In this document: piece by piece, positions 1 to 5,760 of the stretch | Layout of the letters: each line of letters starts with the position of its first letter | Numbering within the stretch: position 1 is the first letter of the stretch | Assembly: GCA_023431245.1 (NCBI GenBank) | Contig: JAEYXO010000168.1 | Coordinates: forward strand, 1 to 6,828 | DNA from: Pseudomonadota bacterium | GTDB taxonomy: Bacteria; Pseudomonadota; Gammaproteobacteria; Burkholderiales; SG8-41 | Direction: 5' to 3' | DNA length: 6,828 nucleotides | Position numbers and translations under genes: made by a program | The notes under the pieces: model-generated | Seen by the model: only the letters and a program-made list of their open reading frames with translations | The model's database searches: none | Told to the model about the DNA's origin: nothing

Positions 1-36
1 GCGGGCCTGGCGCGCGCGCCACGGCGGGCGGCGGGA

Positions 37-360
37 TCAGGACTCCGGCTGATTGTCTGGCGCAGCGAGCGCTGCGGCGCGCGCCGCGGTCACCGCGTCC
101 GCAGGACTGATTTCGACGATCTTGCGCCTCGATTTCGCACCGGCGCGCAGCTGTACCGCGGTTCGCGGCAGCTCCAGCGCGGCGGCGATCCAGGCGAGCA
201 GGGCCTCATTGGCGCGGTCATCGACCGGCGGCGCGGCGACATGGATTTTCAGTGCATCGCCGTGCAGGCCCGCGGCCGTGGTGCGGCGCGCGCCGGGCCG
301 GGCATGGATCTGCAGGGTCAGGCGCGCGGCCTGCGCGTCGTAACGATGCCAGCCGCTCAC
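37..360 (-). CDS. yggU: DUF167 / YggU family protein
   Basis: A 107-residue protein of the DUF167 (YggU) family, small soluble proteins whose biochemical role is not established. The visible signature is HARPGARR near residues 19-26, then LKIHVAAPPVDDRANEAL (about 37-54), and GAKSRRKIVEI (74-84), which matches the family's conserved core and C-terminal G-x-x-SRxK stretch. Length is normal for the family. The start is GTG at 360; its GTGA overlaps the TGA stop of yggT by 4 bases, so translational coupling is likely, and I see no strong ribosome-binding site of its own. The last 20 or so residues are Ala-rich and look disordered. It is the last gene of the proC-yggT-yggU run in the window, and pairing with yggT is common in proteobacteria. 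Family assignment is firm; function is unknown. Confidence 0.9.
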   Translation of the reverse strand: MSGWHRYDAQAARLTLQIHARPGARRTTAAGLHGDALKIHVAAPPVDDRANEALLAWIAAALELPRTAVQLRAGAKSRRKIVEISPADAVTAARAAALAAPDNQPES

Positions 361-935
361 CGCAGCAGCTGCATCGCCTCGGATTCAAGCCAGGCGACCG
401 GCAGCATCAGCAGCAGCTGGCAGACGACCAGCAGGAACAGCGGCGACAGGTCGACGTTGCCCACCGGCGGAATCCGGCGCCGGAATATGCGCAGGAAGGG
501 CCGCGTCATCGCGTCGAGCAGCGGTGCGACCGGGCTGCCGGGATTGATCCAGGACAGCAGGGCCTGCAGCAGCGTTGCCACCAGCACGATGTAGATCAGC
601 ATCTTGATGACGCCGATGACGGCGAGCAGCGCCAGCCCGATCATGGCGAGGCCCACCTCGGCGCCGAAACGGAAGCCGCGGACCTGCGTCACCACCAGCA
701 GCTCGAGCAGCTGCATCAGCCAGGCCAGCAGCAGCGTCGGCAGGTCCAGCCCCCACAGGCCCGGAATGAAGCGCCGCGCCGGCCGCACCATGAAGTCGGT
801 CAGCGCATTGACGAAATCGGCCAGCGGATTGCGGTAGGGCGCGCGCACCCACTGCAGGTAGAAGCGCAGCAGCAGGGCCAGGGTCAGCAGGCCGAAGGCG
901 ACCTGGGCGATGAAAATCAGGGCATTGGCGAGCAT
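357..935 (-). CDS. yggT: YggT family integral membrane protein
   Basis: A 192-residue inner-membrane protein made of two YGGT repeats. Repeat 1 spans about residues 24-75 (RFYLQWVRAP, then NPLADFVNALTDFMVRPARR and a hydrophobic helix). Repeat 2 spans about 125-175 (LLSWINPGSP, then PLLDAMTRPFLRIFRRRIPP and a hydrophobic helix). Hydrophobic segments lie near 3-23, 66-83, 95-125 and 164-182. Family members have been linked to osmotic-shock tolerance and cell envelope or division processes in other organisms; the molecular role is unclear. The ATG at 935 lies 21 bp after the proC stop. An AGGAA at 951-947 precedes it by 11 bases, slightly long for a ribosome-binding site. It overlaps yggU by 4 bases and almost certainly shares a transcript with proC. 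Confidence 0.92.
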   Translation of the reverse strand: MLANALIFIAQVAFGLLTLALLLRFYLQWVRAPYRNPLADFVNALTDFMVRPARRFIPGLWGLDLPTLLLAWLMQLLELLVVTQVRGFRFGAEVGLAMIGLALLAVIGVIKMLIYIVLVATLLQALLSWINPGSPVAPLLDAMTRPFLRIFRRRIPPVGNVDLSPLFLLVVCQLLLMLPVAWLESEAMQLLR

Positions 936-956
936 GCGGGCGGGTGTTCCTAGGGG

Positions 957-1769
957 TCAATCCTTGCCGAGGGTGTCGCCGAGCTCGGCCGAACGCTCAG
1001 CCGCCGCGCGCACCGCGCGGATGAAGGCGGCCTTGACTTCCGCGGCATCCAGCGCGCCGATCGCGCGTTCGGTGGTGCCGCCTTTCGAGGTCACCCGCGC
1101 GCGCAGCGTGGCCGGATCGGCGTCGCCGGTTGCGGCGAGCTTCACCGCGCCGGCAAAGGTCTGCAGCGCGCTCTGCCGCGCGACCTCCGCGGACAGCCCC
1201 AGTTCGCGTCCTGCCTGTTCCAGGGCCTCGATGAAATAGAAAACATAGGCCGGCCCGCTGCCGGACACCGCCGTCACCGCGTCGAGCGCGCCTTCCTCGT
1301 CGACCCAGAAGGTGCCGCCGACGGCGGCCAGCACGCCCTCGGCGTCGCTGCGCTGCTGCGCGCTGACGCCCGGCAGCGCATAAAGGCCGGTGATGCCGGC
1401 GGCGACCAGTGCGGGCGTGTTGGGCATCGCGCGCACGATCGCCGCGTGGCCGCCCAGCCAGCGTGCGAGATCGCCGCCGCGGATGCCGGCGGCGATGCTG
1501 ATCACCAGCTGGCTCTTCAGCGCGGGCGCCAGCGCAGCCGCAACTACGCGCATCTGCTGCGGCTTCACCGCGAGCACGATGCAGTCGGCGCCTGCCGCCG
1601 CGGCCGCGGGATCGGCCGAGGTGCGGATGCCGAACTGCTGTTCGAGGCGGGCCCGTGCCTCGGGCAGCACGTCGACGGCCTGCAGTGTGGAGGGCTGGCG
1701 GCCCCGGCCGACGAGGCCGCCGATGATCGCCGCAGCCATGTTGCCGCCGCCGATGAATGCGATGTTCAT
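957..1769 (-). CDS. proC: Pyrroline-5-carboxylate reductase (ProC)
   Basis: A 270-residue enzyme that reduces 1-pyrroline-5-carboxylate to L-proline with NAD(P)H, the last step of proline biosynthesis in the cytosol. The N-terminal Rossmann dinucleotide motif is IGGGNMA (6-12), followed by VKPQ (68-71) and MPNTPA (115-120). The C-terminal helical, dimer-forming domain carries SGSGPAY (169-175) and the family signature around VTSKGGTTERA (226-236). Length is typical for bacterial ProC. The ATG at 1769 places the Rossmann strand directly at the N-terminus, so this start is convincing although no Shine-Dalgarno sequence is visible upstream. proC heads the yggT-yggU run. A TATAAT-bearing promoter candidate lies about 100 bp upstream, inside a repeat cluster that also covers the end of yggS. 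Confidence 0.97.
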   Translation of the reverse strand: MNIAFIGGGNMAAAIIGGLVGRGRQPSTLQAVDVLPEARARLEQQFGIRTSADPAAAAAGADCIVLAVKPQQMRVVAAALAPALKSQLVISIAAGIRGGDLARWLGGHAAIVRAMPNTPALVAAGITGLYALPGVSAQQRSDAEGVLAAVGGTFWVDEEGALDAVTAVSGSGPAYVFYFIEALEQAGRELGLSAEVARQSALQTFAGAVKLAATGDADPATLRARVTSKGGTTERAIGALDAAEVKAAFIRAVRAAAERSAELGDTLGKD

Positions 1770-1844
1770 TGATGAAATCGGGCGAGCGGCCGGTGAGCGG
1801 TGAGCGGTGAACAGTGAACGGTGATCATCGATCAGGGCCGGTGT

Positions 1845-1866
1845 CCGGAATGAGTGAAAGTTCCGG
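1845..1866. promoter_or_regulatory. CCGGAA-N10-TTCCGG palindrome just downstream of the proC -10
   Basis: A perfect 6-bp inverted repeat with a 10-base spacer (1845-1850 and 1861-1866) sits immediately downstream of the TATAAT candidate. By position it could be an operator near the transcription start or a hairpin at the 5' end of the proC message. No regulator is suggested by the sequence. Confidence 0.35.
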
Positions 1867-1868
1867 GC

Positions 1869-1896
1869 ATTATACGGTTCACTGCTTACCGTTCAC
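1869..1896 (-). promoter_or_regulatory. Candidate sigma-70 promoter for proC-yggT-yggU
   Basis: A perfect TATAAT lies on the minus strand at 1874-1869, pointing toward proC. A weak -35 candidate, GTGAAC (1896-1891, sharing the TGA core of TTGACA), lies 16 bases upstream and is itself one of the heptamer repeats. Transcription would begin near 1862, leaving a leader of about 90 bases that starts with a potential CCGGAA/TTCCGG hairpin and contains the left repeat arm. The -10 is strong against the GC-rich background; the -35 is poor, so the promoter is a candidate only. Confidence 0.45.
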
Positions 1897-2590
1897 CATT
1901 CACGGCTTGTCGTTTGCCGAAAATCGCGGTGCCCACGCGCACCAGCGTAGCCCCCTCGGCGATCGCCGCTTCGAGGTCGTCGGACATGCCCATCGACAGG
2001 GTGTCGGCCACAAGGTCCTCCGCCTGCAGCGGCTGCAGCAGGCGGTGCAGCACAGCAACGCGCCGGCGCTGCAGCGCCGCGTCCGGGGTCGGCTCGGGGA
2101 TCGCCATCAGCCCGCGCAGCCGCAGCCTCGGCAGCCCGCGGATGAAGGCGGCGAGGGCGCGTTCGGCGCCGGGCTCGACGCCGCTCTTGCTGGCTTCGCC
2201 GCTGACATTGACCTGGATCAGCACGTTGAGCGGCGGCAGCTGTGGCGGGCGCGCGTCATTGAGGCGCTGCGCGATCTTTTCGCGCTCGACGCTGTGCACC
2301 CACGCAAAGTGTTCGGCGATCGGCCGTGTCTTGTTGCTCTGGACCGGCCCGATGAAATGCCATTCGATGCCGCCGAGATGTGACAGTTCGGTGATTTTTG
2401 CGACGCCTTCCTGCACGAAGTTTTCGCCGAAGGCGCGCTGTCCGGCCTGCCAGGCGGCGAGCACCGCATCTGCGCCGAAGGTCTTGCTGACCGCGAGCAG
2501 CTTCACGCTGTCCGGCGTGCGATTCGCGGCGGCCGCGGCACGCGTGATGCGCCCGTGTACGGCTTGCAAGTTATCGGCGATTGTGACCAT
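1886..2590 (-). CDS. yggS: YggS/PLPBP family pyridoxal-phosphate homeostasis protein
   Basis: A 234-residue single-domain TIM-barrel protein of the YggS/PROSC family, which binds pyridoxal 5'-phosphate and helps keep free PLP, and through it amino-acid metabolism, in balance; no enzymatic reaction is established. The PLP lysine is K36 in LLAVSKTF. Other conserved blocks are FGENFVQE (54-61), WHFIGPVQSNKTR (77-89), the SMGMSDD phosphate-binding segment (199-205) and the final VRVGTAIFG (217-225). Length is typical. The ATG at 2590 fits the family N-terminus; its ribosome-binding site is weak. The last residues and the stop codon fall inside the heptamer repeat cluster, so the C-terminal tail after GTAIFG is repeat-derived. 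The gene diverges from pilT, with only 94 bp between start codons. Confidence 0.95.
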   Translation of the reverse strand: MVTIADNLQAVHGRITRAAAAANRTPDSVKLLAVSKTFGADAVLAAWQAGQRAFGENFVQEGVAKITELSHLGGIEWHFIGPVQSNKTRPIAEHFAWVHSVEREKIAQRLNDARPPQLPPLNVLIQVNVSGEASKSGVEPGAERALAAFIRGLPRLRLRGLMAIPEPTPDAALQRRRVAVLHRLLQPLQAEDLVADTLSMGMSDDLEAAIAEGATLVRVGTAIFGKRQAVNGER

Positions 2591-2593
2591 AAT
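2564..2593 (+). promoter_or_regulatory. Candidate sigma-70 promoter for pilT-pilU
   Basis: TTGCAA (2564-2569), 18 bases, then CATAAT (2588-2593) reads as a fair -35/-10 pair on the plus strand, matching TTGACA at 4 of 6 and TATAAT at 5 of 6. It overlaps the first codons of the divergent yggS gene and would leave an untranslated leader of about 85 bases before pilT. It is the best match I see in this divergent region, but it is not proven. Confidence 0.4.
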
Positions 2594-2684
2594 TTCAGCG
2601 CGCTCAGGGCCCGGTTTTCATGCGTGTCCGGCACGCGGGCGCGCGGAAGGCACCCTGCTCAGCCCACTCCCAAGGGAATTATAA

Positions 2685-3725
2685 ATGGACATCTCCGAAC
2701 TGCTGGCCTTCGTCGTCAAGAACAAAGCCTCCGACCTGCACCTGTCCTCCGGCCTGCCGCCGATGATCCGGGTGCACGGCGACGTGCGCCGCATCAACCT
2801 GCCGGCGCTGGAGCACAAGGATGTCCATGCGATGGTCTACGACATCATGAACGACGGCCAGCGCAAGTTCTACGAGGAAAACCTCGAGTGCGACTTTTCC
2901 TTCTCCATTCCCAACCTTGCGCGCTTCCGCGTCAACGCCTTCGTGCAGCACCGCGGCGCCGGCGCCGTGTTCCGGACCATCCCGTCCAAGGTGCTGAGCC
3001 TGGAAGACCTGAAGGCGCCCAAGGTGTTCGTCGAGATCGCCAACCAGCCGCGCGGCGTGGTGCTGGTGACCGGCCCCACGGGGTCGGGCAAGTCGACGAC
3101 ACTGGCGGCGATCATCAACCACATCAACGAGAACGAGCAGGGCCACATCCTGACGGTGGAAGACCCGATCGAATTCGTGCACGAATCGAAGAAATGCCTG
3201 ATCAACCAGCGCGAGGTCGGCCCGCACACGCTGTCCTTCGCCAATGCGCTGCGCTCGGCGCTGCGCGAGGACCCGGACATCATCCTCGTCGGCGAGATGC
3301 GCGACCTCGAGACCATCCGCCTCGCGCTGACCGCCGCCGAAACCGGCCACCTGGTGTTCGGCACGCTGCACACCAGTTCCGCCGCCAAGACCATCGACCG
3401 GATCATCGACGTGTTCCCGGCCGAGGAAAAGGAAATGATGCGCGCGATGCTGTCGGAGTCGCTGCGCGCGGTGATTTCGCAGACGCTGCTGAAGACCAAG
3501 GACGGCAGCGGCCGCGCCGCGGCGCACGAGATCATGATCGGCACGCCGGCGATCCGCAACCTGATCCGCGAAAACAAGGTGGCGCAGATGTATTCGGCGA
3601 TCCAGACCGGCGCCCAGCTCGGCATGCAGACGCTGGACCAGAACCTGGTGGACCTGGTCAAGCGCAACATCGTCTCCGCCGAAGAGGCGCGCGGCAAGGC
3701 GATGAACAAGGATCTGTTCCGCTGA
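2685..3725 (+). CDS. pilT: Type IV pilus retraction ATPase PilT
   Basis: A 346-residue GspE/PilT-family AAA-like ATPase that forms a cytoplasmic hexamer at the base of the type IV pilus and drives pilus depolymerisation, and so twitching motility and DNA uptake. The N-terminal PAS-like domain covers about residues 1-100. The ATPase domain shows Walker A GPTGSGKST (130-138), the Asp box around LTVEDPIEF (156-164), Walker B IILVGEMRD (199-207, catalytic E204) and the His box TGHLVFGTLHT (220-230). The PilT hallmark AIRNLI is intact at 289-294, which separates it from PilB and PilU. Length is normal. The ATG at 2685 is set by AAGGGA at 2672-2677 with a 7-base spacer. pilU follows after 44 bp on the same strand; no other pilus genes are in the window. 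Confidence 0.98.
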   Translation: MDISELLAFVVKNKASDLHLSSGLPPMIRVHGDVRRINLPALEHKDVHAMVYDIMNDGQRKFYEENLECDFSFSIPNLARFRVNAFVQHRGAGAVFRTIPSKVLSLEDLKAPKVFVEIANQPRGVVLVTGPTGSGKSTTLAAIINHINENEQGHILTVEDPIEFVHESKKCLINQREVGPHTLSFANALRSALREDPDIILVGEMRDLETIRLALTAAETGHLVFGTLHTSSAAKTIDRIIDVFPAEEKEMMRAMLSESLRAVISQTLLKTKDGSGRAAAHEIMIGTPAIRNLIRENKVAQMYSAIQTGAQLGMQTLDQNLVDLVKRNIVSAEEARGKAMNKDLFR

Positions 3726-3726
3726 C

Positions 3727-3742
3727 CCCGCGCTGACGCGGG
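3727..3742 (+). other. GC hairpin between pilT and pilU
   Basis: CCCGCG (3727-3732), loop CTGA, CGCGGG (3737-3742) forms a perfect 6-bp stem directly after the pilT stop. No T-run follows, so it is not a classic intrinsic terminator. It may protect the pilT 3' end or adjust the pilT to pilU ratio. This is inference from structure only. Confidence 0.45.
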
Positions 3743-3769
3743 CACCGGGACAACTAAGGGGAGTACAGC

Positions 3770-4906
3770 ATGGAAAGAGAACAGGCAGTCAAGTTCATGC
3801 ACGACCTGCTGAAGGCGATGGTCTCGAAAAAGGCCTCGGACCTGTTCATCACCGTGGGTTTTCCGCCGGCGATCAAGCTCGACGGCAAGATGACGCCGGT
3901 GGCGAGCCAGGCGCTGACCGCGCAGCACACCGCCGAACTCGCGCGCGGCATCATGAACGACAAGCAGGCCGGCGAGTTCGAGGCGACCAAGGAGTGCAAC
4001 TTCGCGATAAGCCCCGGCGACATCGGCCGCTTCCGCGTCAACGCCTTCATGCAGCAGGGCCGCGTCGGCATGGTGCTGCGGACCATCAACACCTCGATCC
4101 CGAAATTCGACGACCTCAAGCTGCCGCCGGTGCTGAAGGACGTGGTGATGACCAAGCGGGGGCTGATCATCATGGTCGGCGGCACGGGTTCGGGCAAGTC
4201 GACCTCGCTGGCGGCGATGATCGGCTACCGCAACGAGAACAGCTACGGCCACATCATCACCATCGAGGACCCGATTGAATACGTGCACGACCACAAGAAC
4301 TGCGTGGTCACCCAACGCGAGGTCGGCGTCGACACCGAGAACTGGCATGCCGCGCTGAAAAACACGCTGCGCCAGGCGCCTGACGTGATCCTGATCGGCG
4401 AGATCCGCGACCGCGACACGATGGACCACGCGATCGCCTTTGCCGAAACCGGCCACCTGGCGATGGCGACGCTGCACGCCAACAGCGCCAACCAGGCGCT
4501 GGACCGGATCATCAACTTCTTCCCGGAAGAGCGCAAACACCAGCTGCTGATGGATCTGTCGCTGAACATCCGCGCGCTGATTTCCCAGCGCCTGATCCCG
4601 AAGAAGGACGGCAAGGGCCGAGCCGCCGCGGTCGAGATCCTGCTCAATTCGCCGCTGATCGCCGACATGATCTTCAAGGGCGAGGTGCACGAGATCAAGG
4701 GCATCATGGCCAAATCGCGCGAGCTGGGCATGCAGACCTTCGACCAGCACCTGTTCGACCTCTACGAGGCCGGCGAAATCAGCTACGAGGACGCGCTGCG
4801 CAACGCCGACTCGATGAACGAGCTGCGGCTGATGATCAAGCTGAACAGCAAGGATGCCAAGGACAAGGACGTCATGACCGGCATCGAGCACCTCAACCTT
4901 GTCTGA
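3770..4906 (+). CDS. pilU: PilT-like type IV pilus ATPase PilU
   Basis: A 378-residue paralogue of PilT that acts with it in pilus retraction; in studied bacteria PilU depends on PilT and adds force. Motifs are Walker A GGTGSGKST (137-145), IEDPIEYVHD (165-174), Walker B ILIGEIRD (207-214, catalytic E211) and the His box TGHLAMATLH (227-236). At the position of PilT's AIRNLI it has SPLIADMIFKGE (294-305), and it carries a charged C-terminal extension past residue 350; both features point to PilU rather than a second PilT. The ATG at 3770 is fixed by AGGGGAG at 3757-3763 with 6 bases of spacing. It is co-directional with pilT and probably co-transcribed, ending at the strong terminator at 4928-4953. 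Confidence 0.96.
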   Translation: MEREQAVKFMHDLLKAMVSKKASDLFITVGFPPAIKLDGKMTPVASQALTAQHTAELARGIMNDKQAGEFEATKECNFAISPGDIGRFRVNAFMQQGRVGMVLRTINTSIPKFDDLKLPPVLKDVVMTKRGLIIMVGGTGSGKSTSLAAMIGYRNENSYGHIITIEDPIEYVHDHKNCVVTQREVGVDTENWHAALKNTLRQAPDVILIGEIRDRDTMDHAIAFAETGHLAMATLHANSANQALDRIINFFPEERKHQLLMDLSLNIRALISQRLIPKKDGKGRAAAVEILLNSPLIADMIFKGEVHEIKGIMAKSRELGMQTFDQHLFDLYEAGEISYEDALRNADSMNELRLMIKLNSKDAKDKDVMTGIEHLNLV

Positions 4907-4927
4907 GCGCAGCCCCGCTCCGCGGAC

Positions 4928-4953
4928 ACGCCGGCCCCCGGGCCGGCGTTTTT
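4928..4953 (+). terminator. Rho-independent terminator after pilU
   Basis: ACGCCGGCCC (4928-4937), a 2-base gap, then GGGCCGGCGT (4940-4949) is a perfect 10-bp GC-rich inverted repeat followed at once by a run of five T (4949-4953). It lies 21 bases after the pilU stop and should end the pilTU transcript. The start codon of the next gene (4958) is only 4 bases beyond the T-run. Confidence 0.92.
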
Positions 4954-4957
4954 GTTG

Positions 4958-5707
4958 ATGGATGCCGTTCCCTTCGGCCTCGCCACCTGGGCGGCCTGCG
5001 CCGTCATCGTCGGCGCAGCCTACGTGATCTTCGGCATCACCGCCTTCGGCGCGGCGATGTTCACGGTGCCGGCGCTGTCGTACTTCTTCCCGCTCGACTA
5101 CGTGCTGCCGATGTGCGTGATCCTCGATGTCTCGGCGGCCTTCGCGCTCGGCTCGCGGTTTTCCAGGGACGCCGACCTGGGCGAACTGAAATGGATGGCG
5201 CCGTTCTCGCTTGCCGGTGCGGTGGCCGGCGTCACCGCGCTGGTGACCATCCCGCAGCAGGCGACGATTGCCGCCTTCGGCGTGTTCCTGTTTTTCTACG
5301 GGCTTTATTCACTGCTGTCCCGCGCGCCGCAGATCGGCATCGCGCGCCATCCCTGGGCGGTCATTTCGGGATTCTGCGGCGGCGCCGCCGGCACGCTGTT
5401 CGGCGTCGGTGCGCCGCCGTACGCGATCTACCTGTCGCGCCGCCTTCCCGACAAGGCGGTGCTGCGCGCGACGCTGTCGAACATGGTGCTGCTGTCGACG
5501 TCCATCCGCGCACTGGTCTTCCTCGCTGGCGGCCTGATGCTGTGGGACCGCATCCTCGGCGCGCTGCTGCTCTTGCCCTTCGCGCTGGGCGGCATCTGGG
5601 CAGGCCACCGCATCCAGCTTAAGGCTTCGCGCGAGACCTTGCTGAAGGTGATCGGTGTTTTGCTGCTGCTGATCGGGACCTCGCTGATCTTGCGGGTGTT
5701 GCGCTGA
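4958..5707 (+). CDS. TauE/SafE-family membrane permease (DUF81)
   Basis: A 249-residue, strongly hydrophobic protein of the sulfite exporter TauE/SafE family, which moves small anions or sulfur compounds across the inner membrane; the substrate here cannot be told. About seven or eight helices can be drawn, near residues 10-34, 40-60, 78-98, 101-120, 131-153, 168-190, 194-212 and 224-245. The two repeated halves typical of the family show in the glycine-rich segments GITAFGAAMFTVPAL and FCGGAAGTLFGVGAPPYAIY. I chose ATG 4958; an in-frame TTG at 4952 falls inside the terminator T-run. Neither has a visible ribosome-binding site. Transcription from pilU should stop just before this gene, so it needs its own promoter, which I could not identify. 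Its tie to pili or to the integron is probably only positional. Confidence 0.85.
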   Translation: MDAVPFGLATWAACAVIVGAAYVIFGITAFGAAMFTVPALSYFFPLDYVLPMCVILDVSAAFALGSRFSRDADLGELKWMAPFSLAGAVAGVTALVTIPQQATIAAFGVFLFFYGLYSLLSRAPQIGIARHPWAVISGFCGGAAGTLFGVGAPPYAIYLSRRLPDKAVLRATLSNMVLLSTSIRALVFLAGGLMLWDRILGALLLLPFALGGIWAGHRIQLKASRETLLKVIGVLLLLIGTSLILRVLR

Positions 5708-5720
5708 TGCCCCTGTGGCC

Positions 5721-5760
5721 ATATCATAAGTATTTGATTATATTGATATTTTTGTATTTC
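5721..5760. other. AT-rich spacer between permease and intI, with a weak hairpin
   Basis: Only 6 of these 40 bases are G or C, in a window that is otherwise clearly GC-rich. ATATCATAA (5721-5729) can pair with TTA (5738-5740) and TGATAT (5744-5749) with a 3-base bulge, and five T follow at 5749-5753 on the plus strand. It could serve as a weak terminator for the permease gene, or mark a junction with foreign DNA. The stem is all but free of GC pairs, so terminator activity is doubtful. Confidence 0.4.

Larger units (their letters stand above)
1792..1904. repeat. Opposed arrays of a 7-bp repeat (GGTGAAC type) around a 50-bp core
   Basis: On the plus strand five consecutive heptamers occupy 1792-1826: GGTGAGC twice, then GGTGAAC, AGTGAAC and GGTGATC. 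At 1877-1904 four heptamers run in the opposite orientation; read on the minus strand they are CGTGAAT, GGTGAAC, GGTAAGC and AGTGAAC. The arms could pair as an imperfect stem of about 28 bp around a loop of roughly 57 bases. The loop contains two further small palindromes (TGATC/GATCA at 1822-1834 and CCGGAA/TTCCGG at 1845-1866). The right arm runs into the yggS reading frame and encodes its last few residues plus the stop codon. I infer a mobile or expanding intergenic repeat; its name and function are not known to me. Confidence 0.75.

Noticed and set aside
8..21. Perfect 14-bp GC palindrome just past the yggU stop
   Set aside because: It is mostly alternating CG, which is expected by chance in such GC-rich DNA, and no T-run is visible next to it, so I do not call a terminator.
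1..36. Possible start of another leftward gene (GTG at 22)
   Set aside because: Only seven codons are visible, with no ribosome-binding site or recognisable sequence.
252..953. A 233-codon plus-strand frame opposite yggT and yggU
   Set aside because: The product is Gln, His and Arg rich and has no family features; the minus strand encodes two clear conserved proteins here.
2555..3736. A 393-codon plus-strand frame overlapping pilT
   Set aside because: It is the shifted frame of pilT, rich in Arg, Pro and Gly with no recognisable domain, whereas the pilT frame carries every family motif and a good ribosome-binding site.
2870..4891. A very long open frame on the minus strand (about 670 codons) opposite pilT and pilU
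   Set aside because: It is antisense to two genes with complete catalytic motifs, and its translation is low-complexity (His, Asp, Val and Arg rich). High-GC codon bias in the real genes leaves such antisense frames open.
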